Positions 1 to 11,388 of a stretch of 64,000 nt of DNA are shown piece by piece (the first letter of the stretch is position 1; every line of letters starts with the position of its first letter). The position numbers were made by a program, and so were the translations under genes. Source of the stretch: Streptomyces sp. NBC_00289 (GTDB lineage: Bacteria; Actinomycetota; Actinomycetes; Streptomycetales; Streptomycetaceae); assembly GCF_041435115.1 (NCBI RefSeq), contig NZ_CP108046.1, positions 7,254,001 through 7,318,000 on the forward strand, written 5' to 3'. The notes beneath the pieces are model-generated. The model saw only the letters and a list, made by a program, of their open reading frames with translations, had not been told where the DNA came from and searched no databases.

Positions 1-1
1 T

Positions 2-3277
<3,276 letters not shown>

Positions 3278-3292
3278 CCGAGGCACTACCTT

Positions 3293-3327
3293 GGTGGGAC
3301 AGACCTCGAACCCCGGTCTGTCCCACC
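3293..3327. terminator. 13-bp perfect stem hairpin after pullulanase
   Basis: The arms at 3293-3305 and 3315-3327 are perfectly complementary (GGTGGGACAGACC on the left), with a 9-base loop. It starts 15 bases after the pullulanase stop and ends 23 bases before the next start, so it probably terminates pulA. It could also lie in the leader of the next gene. Confidence 0.75.
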
Positions 3328-3350
3328 GGTGTTGCCCAAGGGCTGGAAAG

Positions 3351-4973
3351 ATGGACGTCAACGGCAAGCTGACAGACGCGATCGTGCTCATCGTGGACGA
3401 CGTGGAGGCCAGCCGGTTCGCGATGAGCACCGTGCTGCGGCGCGCCGGCCACAAGGTCGTCGCGGTCGGCGGCGGCGCCGAGGCGCTCGGCGAACTCGAC
3501 GTACGTCTGCGCAAGGGCACCCTCCCCGACGTGGCCCTCGTCGACGTGCACCTGCCGGACATGAGCGGCTTCGAACTGTGCCGGCTGCTCAAGCAACGGC
3601 CGCGGATGGCCGACCTGCCCGTCGTGCACTTCTCGGCCCTCGCCGCCGCCCCGGTCGACCGCTGCCAGGCGCTGGAGGAGGGCGCCGAGGCGTATCTCAC
3701 CGTGCCCGCCGAGCCCGAGGAGATCGAGTCGGCGGTCCGGGCCGCCGTGCGGGCCGCCCGGCTGCGGGCCGACGACCAGGCGCTGGTACGGCGGCTGACG
3801 CTGCTCTCGGAGACGATCGTCACCATCCAGGCGGCGCGCTCCCTGCCGGAACTCGTCGCCGCCGCCGCCGAGGGCACCGCGCGGATCACCGGCACCCCCG
3901 CCGCCGTCTTCGTCCTCGACCAGGACGACGAGCTGTACCGCGGTCTCTCCCGCGAGCGCGGCGCGGTCGCGCTGCCGGACGAGGGCGCCCACCAGACCGT
4001 GGCCAGTCTGCTCCGGCGGCTCAGCCGAGGGCACTCCGGAGTACGGATCACCACCGTCCCCGCGCCCCTGTGGCCCACCGGATTCTTCCGGCCCGGCGTG
4101 CAGCACGACGCCCGCCTGGCACTGGCCCTCACCCAGGACGGCCAGGCCCCGGTCTGCCTGACCGCGCCCACCCGCGGGCTGCGCCGGGCGGGCCCCGAGG
4201 CCGAGGCACTGCTGGCCCAGCTCGCCCAGGCCACCGCGTTCGCCGCCCAGCCACTGCTCATGTACCAGGTCGAGCGACACGTCGCCCTCACCCTCCAGCA
4301 CAGCTTCCTGCCCCAGCCGCACCGGCTGCCCGAACTGCCGGGCGTGGACGTCGCGGTCCGCTACGTGCCCGCCTCCCGGCAGACCGAGATCGGCGGCGAC
4401 TTCTACGCCGCGCTGCGCACCGACGGAGGCGTGCTCACCGCGGTCGGCGACGTCGTCGGGCACTCGCTGGACGCGGCGACCGTCATGGTCGAGATACGGC
4501 ACGCGCTGCGCGCCTACTGCGTCGAGGAGAGCGACCCGGCCGTGCTCGCCGAGCGTCTCGACCGGATGCTCCAGCGCTACCACCCGGACGTCACGGCCAC
4601 CGTCTGCCTGGTCCTGATCGATCCGGCCACCGGGCGCACCCGAGTCGCCAACGCGGGCCACATCCCGCCGCTCATCGTGCGGGACAGCGGCGGCGCCGAC
4701 TTCATCAAGGCCGTCGGACCGCTGCTCGGCGTGGGCCTGCCCCATCCGGCTCCGACCGAACTGTTCCTCGAACCCACCGACCGGCTTCTCATGGTCACCG
4801 ACGGACTGATCGAGACCCGGGGCACCGACCTCGGGGTCTCGATGGAACAGCTCCGCGCGGCCGCCGCCGGTGCGCTGCCCGGCCTGGGCGCCCTGTGCGA
4901 CACGCTCCTGGCCTCCTTCGGCCACGACCGCGAGGACGACATCGCCATGCTGGCTCTGCGCCTGACGAACTAG
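3351..4973 (+). CDS. receiver domain fused to SpoIIE/PP2C-type serine phosphatase
   Basis: A 540-aa cytosolic regulator with an N-terminal CheY-like receiver (about 10-130), a GAF-like middle region (about 150-330) and a C-terminal PP2C/SpoIIE phosphatase (about 345-540). Receiver acidic residues D16 and D17 and phosphoacceptor D65 (VDVHLPDMSG) are present, with S95 at the Thr/Ser position. The otherwise invariant Lys is Val118 (AYLTVP). Phosphatase motifs are IGGDFY, GDVVGHS, NAGHIPP, VTDGLIE and DDIAML. RsbU-like proteins of this type dephosphorylate anti-sigma antagonists in partner-switching pathways; the partner is not visible here. The start is the ATG at 3351, where the receiver alignment begins; the Shine-Dalgarno sequence is weak. 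Confidence 0.9.
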   Translation: MDVNGKLTDAIVLIVDDVEASRFAMSTVLRRAGHKVVAVGGGAEALGELDVRLRKGTLPDVALVDVHLPDMSGFELCRLLKQRPRMADLPVVHFSALAAAPVDRCQALEEGAEAYLTVPAEPEEIESAVRAAVRAARLRADDQALVRRLTLLSETIVTIQAARSLPELVAAAAEGTARITGTPAAVFVLDQDDELYRGLSRERGAVALPDEGAHQTVASLLRRLSRGHSGVRITTVPAPLWPTGFFRPGVQHDARLALALTQDGQAPVCLTAPTRGLRRAGPEAEALLAQLAQATAFAAQPLLMYQVERHVALTLQHSFLPQPHRLPELPGVDVAVRYVPASRQTEIGGDFYAALRTDGGVLTAVGDVVGHSLDAATVMVEIRHALRAYCVEESDPAVLAERLDRMLQRYHPDVTATVCLVLIDPATGRTRVANAGHIPPLIVRDSGGADFIKAVGPLLGVGLPHPAPTELFLEPTDRLLMVTDGLIETRGTDLGVSMEQLRAAAAGALPGLGALCDTLLASFGHDREDDIAMLALRLTN

Positions 4974-5009
4974 GCTGAGCCGCCCCGTTGTCCCAGAACA
5001 GGAGTGCCC

Positions 5010-5378
5010 ATGCCGCAGATCACCGTCGAACGCTCCCCGGGGCTCGATCACGTCGACTGGAACGCGTTCGCGCTCGCCCTGCACCCGTTGGTCGTCGAGG
5101 TGGCGGCCGCGCGGCTCGAGGCGTGCAAGACGCGCGTCCTGCGGACCGAGGACGAAGTGGTGGGAGACGAGGGGACAACGGGGCAGGGCGGGCCGGCCAT
5201 CGTGCACGTCACGCTGGCCCTGCTCGCCGGCCGCTCCGAGGAGACCAAGGCCGAGCTCACCGAAGCCGTACTGGATCTGCTGCGCAAGCACGTCGAGCCG
5301 AGCGACGGGGTGTCGAAGGTGTACGCGTCCGCCGAGGTCCGCGACCTCGATCCGTCGTACCGCAGTTTCCAGAGCTGA
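5010..5378 (+). CDS. small tautomerase-like protein (CHMI family)
   Basis: A 122-aa protein resembling 5-carboxymethyl-2-hydroxymuconate isomerase and the tautomerase superfamily. These enzymes use the N-terminal proline as catalytic base, and the sequence begins MPQITVE, so Pro2 would be exposed after Met removal. The start is the ATG at 5010: an AGGAG lies about six bases upstream, while the GTG at 5004 overlaps that AGGAG. It follows the phosphatase gene after 36 bases and may be co-transcribed with it. No other homoprotocatechuate genes are visible, so the substrate is unknown. It ends 10 bases from the convergent TetR gene. Confidence 0.8.
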   Translation: MPQITVERSPGLDHVDWNAFALALHPLVVEVAAARLEACKTRVLRTEDEVVGDEGTTGQGGPAIVHVTLALLAGRSEETKAELTEAVLDLLRKHVEPSDGVSKVYASAEVRDLDPSYRSFQS

Positions 5379-5388
5379 CCGAGTTCCC

Positions 5389-6078
5389 TCAGGACGCGAG
5401 GGCGATCAGTCGGACGGCCAGGTCGCCGAACGGTCCGTCCGACGGTTCGTCCCTCAGGATCCGGCGCAGCAGGGCGGTCATCTCCTCGTCGTAGGCGGCG
5501 CTGACGGCGGCCAGCGCCGCGAAGTCGTGCACGAGCTGCACCTCCAGCTCACCGCGTGGGATGCGACGACCGTCGAGCCAGATCAGCGCCGTCGACTCGG
5601 CGAGCGAGATCCAGGAGCGGATGACCAGTTCCAGTCGGGCGGGCGGATCGTCCACGCCCAGATGCGAAAGGATCTGGACATACGCGGCCTGCCGTACCGA
5701 GTCGATGAGCGCGTTCGTCGTCGAGGAGCCGACGGCCGGCCCGCCGCGCATCAGCGCCGAGAAGCCCGGCCCGTGGTCGTCGACGAAGTCGAAGTACCGG
5801 CGCATCACCCGCAGCAGCCGGGCCCCCAGCGGGCCCTGGCGCGGTTCGCTGAACCGGCCGGCCAGATCCTCCGAGGCGCGCTTCAACGCGGCCTCGTACA
5901 GGCTGAGTTTGCCGGGGAAGTAGTGGTAGACCAACGGACGCGAGATGCCCGCCGCCGACGCTATCTCGTCGATGGAGACCTCGTCGGGCGAGCGGCGGCT
6001 GAACAGTTCGAGGGCGACCCCGATCAGCTGCTGTCGCCGCTCGTCGACGCCCATTCTGCGGCGCACCCCGGTAGTCAT
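5389..6078 (-). CDS. TetR/AcrR family transcriptional regulator
   Basis: A 229-aa one-component regulator. The N-terminal helix-turn-helix (about residues 12-58) has the family pattern IDEIASAAGISRPLVYHYFPGK; the C-terminal ligand domain is all-helical. It lies 56 bases downstream of the ferredoxin-reductase gene on the same strand and is probably the last gene of a hydrolase-reductase-regulator operon. That arrangement suggests it represses its own operon. A short inverted repeat at 8149-8164, in front of the first gene, is a plausible operator. TetR regulators next to such oxidoreductases often sense fatty acyl ligands, but the ligand here is unknown. Confidence 0.92.
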   Translation of the reverse strand: MTTGVRRRMGVDERRQQLIGVALELFSRRSPDEVSIDEIASAAGISRPLVYHYFPGKLSLYEAALKRASEDLAGRFSEPRQGPLGARLLRVMRRYFDFVDDHGPGFSALMRGGPAVGSSTTNALIDSVRQAAYVQILSHLGVDDPPARLELVIRSWISLAESTALIWLDGRRIPRGELEVQLVHDFAALAAVSAAYDEEMTALLRRILRDEPSDGPFGDLAVRLIALAS

Positions 6079-6134
6079 ACGAACACCTTACCGATCGGAT
6101 CCAGCCTCTCACGGACCGGACCAGTCAGGGGTGT

Positions 6135-7187
6135 TCACATATCCAGCACAAGGCGATCGCCCCGGGCCCGCGACACACAGATGAGCATCGAGTCCGCCCG
6201 CTCCCCGTCGGTCAGCAGCTCGTCCCGGTGATCCACCTCTCCCGCCAGCACCCGCTGCCGGCACGTCCCGCAGAAGCCCTGCTCGCAGGAGTAGACGGTG
6301 TCCGGCAGCTCCGCGCGCACGGCGGCCAGCACGGTGGACTCGGCGGGTACGGTCAACGTCCGGCCGCTGCGCCGCAGTTCGATCTCGAAGGCGCCGTCGC
6401 CGGACGACGGCGTGCCCGGCGCGAACCGCTCCAGGTGCAGCGCGGCCCCCGCCGGCAGCCGCTCCTCGACCGCCCTCATCAGCCCTTGTGGCCCGCAGCA
6501 GTAGACGGCGGCGCCCGCCGGAAGGTCCGCGAACAGCGCGTCGAGGTCGGGCACTCCCGCCTCGTCCTCGGCGACGACGGTGACCCTCCCCGTCCCGCCC
6601 AGCTTCCCGAGCTCCTCCAGGAACGGCATCGAGCCCCGCGTGCGCCCGCCGTAGAGCAGCCGCCACTCGACGCCGTCCGGCAGGGACCGCAGCATCGGCA
6701 GGACGGGGGTGATCCCGATGCCCCCGACGACGAAGACGTAGGAGTCGGCCGGCACCAGCGGGAACCGGTTCCGCGGCCCCCGCACCTCCAGCCACGTCCC
6801 CTCGCGCACCCGCTCGTGCACCTCGCGCGAGCCGCCCCGCCCGTCCGCCGCCAGCCGGGTGGCGACGGTGTACGACGTGGTGTCCCGCGGGTCGCCGCAC
6901 AACGAGTACTGCCGTACCAGCCCCGACGGAAGCACCAGGTCGAGATGGGCCCCCGGCTCCCAGGGCGGCAGGTCGTGCCCCTCCAGTCGGAGCAGGACGA
7001 CCCCGTCGGCCACCGTCTCCCGTGAGGTGACCAGCACCTTCAGTGTCCGGGACCGCGGCCGGCCGGAGACGGGTGTTGCGAGGGCGGGCACCGGCCACAG
7101 CGGCGAGGTGCGTATGCGGCGCCGCACCGCCCGCCGGGCGAGCAGCGTGGCGCCCACGACGGCCGTGACGGTCCACAGCTTCGGCAT
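6135..7187 (-). CDS. ferredoxin/flavin oxidoreductase with C-terminal 2Fe-2S domain
   Basis: A 350-aa electron-transfer protein of the phthalate dioxygenase reductase / ferredoxin-NADP reductase type. After a short hydrophobic N-terminus come a flavin-binding barrel (RQYSLCGDP near residue 105), an NAD(P)-binding domain (VGGIGITPVLPML) and a plant-type ferredoxin domain (CEQGFCGTC plus a later Cys in ICVSRA). It would pass electrons from NAD(P)H through flavin to a 2Fe-2S centre and on to an oxygenase or desaturase. The ATG at 7187 shares one base with the upstream stop (TGATG), so the two genes are translationally coupled. The partner may be the upstream di-metal-like protein. Confidence 0.9.
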   Translation of the reverse strand: MPKLWTVTAVVGATLLARRAVRRRIRTSPLWPVPALATPVSGRPRSRTLKVLVTSRETVADGVVLLRLEGHDLPPWEPGAHLDLVLPSGLVRQYSLCGDPRDTTSYTVATRLAADGRGGSREVHERVREGTWLEVRGPRNRFPLVPADSYVFVVGGIGITPVLPMLRSLPDGVEWRLLYGGRTRGSMPFLEELGKLGGTGRVTVVAEDEAGVPDLDALFADLPAGAAVYCCGPQGLMRAVEERLPAGAALHLERFAPGTPSSGDGAFEIELRRSGRTLTVPAESTVLAAVRAELPDTVYSCEQGFCGTCRQRVLAGEVDHRDELLTDGERADSMLICVSRARGDRLVLDM

Positions 7188-8146
7188 CACGCCGTCCCCT
7201 TCTCCGCGGCGGAGGCGGCGGAGGCGGCGGAGGCGGCGGCGTCGGCAGCGGCGGCGTCGGCGGCGAGCGCGGCGGGGGAGGAGGCGAGGTAGGCGTGAGC
7301 CTGGGCGGTGGAGCCCTCCTGGGACGGGTGGTACGAGCGGCTCAGATAGCGCGGGACGGACTTGAGCATGTCCCCGGTCGCCGGAAGCGTGCCGCGCCTG
7401 CCGCGCACGTAGAAGTCCCTGAACGAGGCCTTCCCGTCGGTGAGCGTGGGGTCGTTCGCCATGAAGAAGCGGGCCCCGCGTTGCCAGAGGAACAGCAGCG
7501 CCGCGAACGCGGTCGCCCAGGTCCGGACGCGCCGCCGGTAGCTCCCGTCGACGTGCTGGAACAACTCGAAGGCCACGGACCGGTGCTCGACCTCCTCGGC
7601 GCCGTGCCAGCGCAGCAGGTCCAGCATCGTCGGGTCGGCGCCGCGCCGGTCCAACTCCTCGGCGTTCAGTATCCAGTTGCCGAGGAAGGCGGTGTAGTGC
7701 TCGATCGCCGCGATGATCGCGACCCGCTCCATCAGCCACCATCTGCGTGCCCTGCCCGGCGGCAGCCGCCGGTCACCGAGCATTTTCTCGAACAGCCAGT
7801 CGACCTGCGCGGTGTACGGCGTCGGGTCGAGTCCGAGCTCCCTCAGGTGCGGCAGCACCTCGTCGTGCGCCTGGGAGTGCATCGCCTCCTGCCCGATGAA
7901 CCCGATGACGTCCGCGCGCAGCCGCTCGTCCCGGATGTGGGGCAGCACCTGCTTGTAGACGTGCACGAACCACCGCTCGCCGGCGGGCAGCAGGAGATGC
8001 AGCACATTCATGGTGTGCGCGGCGAAGGGATCTCCCGGCACCCAGTGCAGCGGGGTGCCCTCCCAGGAGAAGGACACCTTCCGCGCCTTGAGCGAGGTCC
8101 GCTCGGACTCGACCGGCCGGGGCAGCCGGGCCTGGTTGTTAGACAT
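7187..8146 (-). CDS. PF10118-type metal-dependent hydrolase
   Basis: A 319-aa protein of the predicted metal-dependent hydrolase family (PF10118). It has conserved His/Glu-rich helices such as FIGQEAMHSQAH, ERVAIIAAIEHYTAF and WHGAEEVEHRSVAFE, which resemble ferritin-like di-metal sites. The family is uncharacterised biochemically. Coupling to a 2Fe-2S reductase fits a role as a di-iron oxygenase-like enzyme, which is inference. The C-terminus is an alanine-rich low-complexity tail (about 30 residues, encoded by GCC/GCG repeats at 7195-7270). No Shine-Dalgarno precedes the ATG at 8146; a palindrome starts three bases upstream, so the mRNA may have a very short leader. Confidence 0.85.
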   Translation of the reverse strand: MSNNQARLPRPVESERTSLKARKVSFSWEGTPLHWVPGDPFAAHTMNVLHLLLPAGERWFVHVYKQVLPHIRDERLRADVIGFIGQEAMHSQAHDEVLPHLRELGLDPTPYTAQVDWLFEKMLGDRRLPPGRARRWWLMERVAIIAAIEHYTAFLGNWILNAEELDRRGADPTMLDLLRWHGAEEVEHRSVAFELFQHVDGSYRRRVRTWATAFAALLFLWQRGARFFMANDPTLTDGKASFRDFYVRGRRGTLPATGDMLKSVPRYLSRSYHPSQEGSTAQAHAYLASSPAALAADAAAADAAASAASAASAAEKGTA

Positions 8147-8148
8147 GG

Positions 8149-8164
8149 CGTCAATGTACTGACG
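8149..8164 (-). promoter_or_regulatory. candidate operator in front of the hydrolase-reductase-tetR operon
   Basis: Inverted repeat CGTCA-n6-TGACG (5-bp perfect arms) three bases upstream of the hydrolase start. The position suits autoregulation by the TetR protein at the end of the same operon. The arms are short, so this is tentative. Confidence 0.3.
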
Positions 8165-8222
8165 GGTAAGTCCAAGGGAAACCCTCCTGCGAGGACTTGT
8201 CCGCGCAGGTGCCGACGGGACC

Positions 8223-10148
8223 CTACCGGAGCCCGCCGATCGACCGCCCGTCCTCCAGGGTCCCCTTCAGCTCCGCCCGAGCGCCCTGCTCGGCGCGTAC
8301 GGCCAGCAGGCCGCCCCGCGCCGTGCCCGCGACCCCGCCCGTCGCGCTGACCGACGAGGTGCCCCGGCTGCCCGCCGCGAGCAGGTACCAGGAGTCCTTC
8401 TCCGACTTCCACAGCACTCCGGCGAGCACATGGGGATCACGCGGACCGCAGGACGGCACGTTCTCCGCCTTCGCCGCCACCGCCCCGTACACCCCGCCCG
8501 GCGTGTGGAACTGGGCCAGCACGCGCGTCCCGCCGCCCCGCCAGGTCTCGGCCCGCGTGCACACCCAGTCCGCCGACCCGCTCGCGTCCGGCAGCGGCTG
8601 CACGGCGTACGCCCACACGTTGACGGCGCGCACGCCCGCCGAGCGCATCGAGGCCAGCGAGCAGGCGTACGGCGACCAGACGCGCAGTGCCCGGGCGCCG
8701 GACGCCTCGCCGGTGGACCCCGGCCGGCCCGCGGTGAGGTGGGCGGGGACCAGCTCGCCGAGGTCGCTGAGCAGCCGCGTGCCCGAGCCGTCCGTCAGCT
8801 GCAGCACGTTCCAGGACGTACAGGCGCCGGTCTGCGGGGCGGTGGCCAGCGGCGAGGTGACGCCCCCGGTCAGAGGAACGGCCATCGCGCCGGAGCCCGG
8901 CTTCAGCAGGTCCCGCTCGGCCGCCTTCCTCACCCAGGGGGCCGTCAGATAGCGGACGTTCCCGTCCGAGCGGCCCAGCACCACCGCCTCGGCCCCGGCC
9001 CCGGTGGCGCCGTCGACCCGCGCGAAGTCGAGGGCCGCGCCCTGCGTGCCGTCCTTCGGCTCGGCGTAGCGGGCGATGCGCAGACCGTCGTGGAGGATCA
9101 CCACGCGCGCGTTGTCGACGACCCCGGCGTACAGGAGCTGGGGCGGGCCGGCCGGGCCGCCGGACGGGGTGCCCGGAGTCGCCGAGACGCGGACGGTCTC
9201 CCCGGGGCGGGCCCAGACGGCGAGGGCGCGGCGCAGCAGGGCCGTGTCGTCGGCCAGCTCACCGCGCGCGGGCCAGACGGAGAAGTCGGTGCGCGCGGAG
9301 GACTCCCAGGCCGTGGCCGGGACCCTGGTCAGCCGGCCCGGGTCGAGGGCGGCGCGGGCCGCCGGGTTCTGCGCGTACGAGGGGGCGGCGGCGCCGTCGG
9401 GTCCCCAGCCGCCGCCCGGCAGGGCGAACAGCGCCCCGCACACGACGACGGCCGCCGCGGCGGCGAGCGCCGCCCTCGAGTGCTGCCGGCGCCGCACCAG
9501 GTCGGTGGGCCGGGCCTGCAGCGTGCAGGGGTCGAACTCGGGGGAGTCGAGCAGCGGATACCGGTCGGTGTCCCCCGCCGCCTCGCGCAGCGCGGCCTCC
9601 GCGTCGTCGACGCCCGCCGCCTTCAGCACCGTGCGGAGGACGCCGTCCGGGAGCTTCTCCAGGCCGCGCAGCACATACGCGGCCCGGGCGGGCCCGGACA
9701 GGGCGGACAACCGCTGGTCCAGGGCGAGTTCGTCGGCGCCGCCCGAGCGCGGGAACAGGCGCAGGCCCCACACCTGGGGCAGCAGCGGCGGCAGCTGGGA
9801 CCGCTTGGGCCACGCCCCGAGCCTGAGCGGCCGGCCGGCCTCCAGCGCCGTACGGACGACCTGGAGGCGGACGTAGGCGTAGCCCGGGTCGCCGTCGCGG
9901 CCGGTCGACTGGGCCGGGATCACGGGCGTCGAGGCCCGGCCCCTGGGCAGGGCGCGCTGGACGAGGGCGTGCGCGGTCAGCACCCGCCGGTTGCGGCCCA
10001 GGCCCGGCGGCAGCACCAGATAGGCGAGCCGGACCAGCCGTGGGTAGTGCTCGACGAGCGCGGCCTCGGCCTGTTCGACGCCGACGACCGGGTCGGCGGA
10101 GGAGGAGGCGGCGGGTCCGGGGCGCGGGGCGACATCCTGTGGCTGCAC
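8223..10148 (-). CDS. membrane protein with sigma-factor-like N-terminus
   Basis: A 641-aa protein of unknown function. Residues about 25-70 (AEAALVEHYPRLVRLAYLVL then a LVQRAL motif) resemble region 2 of ECF sigma factors, and about 140-195 resemble region 4 (LSALSGPARAAYVLRGLEKL). A single transmembrane helix (about 225-243) follows, then an extracytoplasmic domain of about 390 residues. The order suggests a degenerate sigma factor turned into a membrane-anchored sensor or structural protein. It starts with GTG at 10148, 48 bases after the TPR gene on the same strand, so the two are probably co-transcribed. No lipobox or catalytic motif was seen. Confidence 0.75.
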   Translation of the reverse strand: MQPQDVAPRPGPAASSSADPVVGVEQAEAALVEHYPRLVRLAYLVLPPGLGRNRRVLTAHALVQRALPRGRASTPVIPAQSTGRDGDPGYAYVRLQVVRTALEAGRPLRLGAWPKRSQLPPLLPQVWGLRLFPRSGGADELALDQRLSALSGPARAAYVLRGLEKLPDGVLRTVLKAAGVDDAEAALREAAGDTDRYPLLDSPEFDPCTLQARPTDLVRRRQHSRAALAAAAAVVVCGALFALPGGGWGPDGAAAPSYAQNPAARAALDPGRLTRVPATAWESSARTDFSVWPARGELADDTALLRRALAVWARPGETVRVSATPGTPSGGPAGPPQLLYAGVVDNARVVILHDGLRIARYAEPKDGTQGAALDFARVDGATGAGAEAVVLGRSDGNVRYLTAPWVRKAAERDLLKPGSGAMAVPLTGGVTSPLATAPQTGACTSWNVLQLTDGSGTRLLSDLGELVPAHLTAGRPGSTGEASGARALRVWSPYACSLASMRSAGVRAVNVWAYAVQPLPDASGSADWVCTRAETWRGGGTRVLAQFHTPGGVYGAVAAKAENVPSCGPRDPHVLAGVLWKSEKDSWYLLAAGSRGTSSVSATGGVAGTARGGLLAVRAEQGARAELKGTLEDGRSIGGLR

Positions 10149-10196
10149 GTTCAGCAGAACGAGCGAATCCTCGGATGGTCACCTGGCTGCGGAGAG

Positions 10197-10706
10197 TTAC
10201 GCCTCGGGCTCCACGAGCAGCCGGGCGTAGTTCGCCATGGAGCGCTGGTAGCGCGGCAGATGGGGAGCCAGTGCGCCGAGCGCCAGGGAGAGACCCTCGC
10301 GGTCCCGGCCGAGACTGGACAGACACAGCGCGAGACACGCCCGGACGGCGTCGTCCAACTCGTCCGAGGGGGCGTCCAGTTCGGCGGTCAGGAGTTTGAC
10401 GCCCTCTTCCGCCTCCCCGATGTTGCGCAGCGAGCTGGACAGTTGGATCTTGGCCCGGCGGCCCTTGTAGCCGCTGGCCTCGCTGAGCCCGAGCGCCAGC
10501 GCCTCCCGGTACAGCGGGGCCGCCCGGTCCGAGTGACCCGTGGAGTCCCATGCGCAGGCCTGCTCGAAGGGGCCGAGCGGACTGTCGTCCGGCAGCTCGG
10601 CGACCAGCGCGTCGACCACCGCCCGGAAGTCGGCCGCGTCCGCCTCGGCGTAGTCGTCGAACGTTGCCCAGGCGGCATTCACACGGTCTTCCCAGTCTTG
10701 GTTCAC
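10197..10706 (-). CDS. TPR_5-type tetratricopeptide protein
   Basis: A 169-aa soluble helical protein matching the short tetratricopeptide family TPR_5. It begins NQDWEDRVNAAWATFDDYAEADF-like and contains helix pairs such as GHSDRAAPLYREALALGL. It probably mediates protein contacts. The GTG at 10706 is preferred because the family similarity begins there; an upstream in-frame start at 10814 would add a basic, atypical extension. It is the first gene of a likely two-gene operon with the sigma-like membrane protein downstream and diverges from the lipoprotein gene at 10853. Confidence 0.8.
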   Translation of the reverse strand: MNQDWEDRVNAAWATFDDYAEADAADFRAVVDALVAELPDDSPLGPFEQACAWDSTGHSDRAAPLYREALALGLSEASGYKGRRAKIQLSSSLRNIGEAEEGVKLLTAELDAPSDELDDAVRACLALCLSSLGRDREGLSLALGALAPHLPRYQRSMANYARLLVEPEA

Positions 10707-10852
10707 CGGGTCACTCTCGCACGGGTGTGCCTGGGACGGCAGGGGTATTTTGAGTGCTTGGCGCGCGGGAGCCGTATCGAAGGCAGAGCCCCTCGCCCGG
10801 GCTCTGTGCGGCATGCGTCCGGACCGTGCCGCCGAAGGGACCGGAGGAACAC

Positions 10853-11272
10853 ATGAGGCTGACCCGACCGATGCTCGCGCTGACCGGCGCGGTGGCGGTG
10901 CTGGCGCTGGCGGGCTGCGGATCCGGCGCGAAGAGCGAGGCGGCCGTGCCCGAGACGGCCACCGGCAGCCTGGAGCACCTGGCCGCCGAGGTGAAGTGCA
11001 CCCCGGACATGCAGACCGACGCCGACGAGATCCGCCAGGCCGTCTGCAAGAACTCCGACGGCAAGTTCATCCTGGTGACCTTCGCCACCGACCGCGGCCA
11101 GCGCGAGTGGATCAACGAAGCGAAGGACTACGGCGGTCACTACCTGGTCGGACGCAAGTGGGTGGCCGTGGGCGAGAACCCCACGGTGTCGGCGCTGCGC
11201 GGCACGCTCGGCGGTGACATCGAGCAGGGAACCGACCACGGGGCCTCGCACTCCGCCGGCCACACCGGTTGA
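10853..11272 (+). CDS. small secreted lipoprotein
   Basis: A 139-aa protein with a lipoprotein signal peptide: basic n-region, hydrophobic core and lipobox LALAGC with Cys22 as the acylation site. The mature part has two more cysteines (KCTPDM, AVCKNS) that could form a disulfide, and a His/Gly/Ser-rich end. It is probably anchored to the outer face of the membrane; function unknown. A GGAGG about five bases upstream fixes the ATG at 10853. It ends at a strong bidirectional hairpin shared with the convergent DUF1996 gene. Confidence 0.85.
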   Translation: MRLTRPMLALTGAVAVLALAGCGSGAKSEAAVPETATGSLEHLAAEVKCTPDMQTDADEIRQAVCKNSDGKFILVTFATDRGQREWINEAKDYGGHYLVGRKWVAVGENPTVSALRGTLGGDIEQGTDHGASHSAGHTG

Positions 11273-11330
11273 TCCCACCGGCGCGGGGCCCGGCAGGCAC
11301 CACTGCGCCGAACCTGGTGCGGACACAGAA

Positions 11331-11366
11331 GAAGGCCGGTGGCGGGAGATCCCGCCACCGGCCTTC
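11331..11366. terminator. 17-bp hairpin between convergent genes
   Basis: Perfect inverted repeat with arms at 11331-11347 and 11350-11366 (core GGCCGGTGGCGGGA), giving a very tight loop. It lies 58 bases after the lipoprotein stop and 22 bases from the DUF1996 stop, so it should terminate both. Confidence 0.85.
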
Positions 11367-11388
11367 CTCATGGGGTCACCTCAAGAGG

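Noticed and set aside
5004..5378. GTG 5004 as start of the tautomerase-like gene.
   Set aside because: It overlaps the AGGAG ribosome site and would bury the catalytic proline; ATG 5010 gives Pro2.
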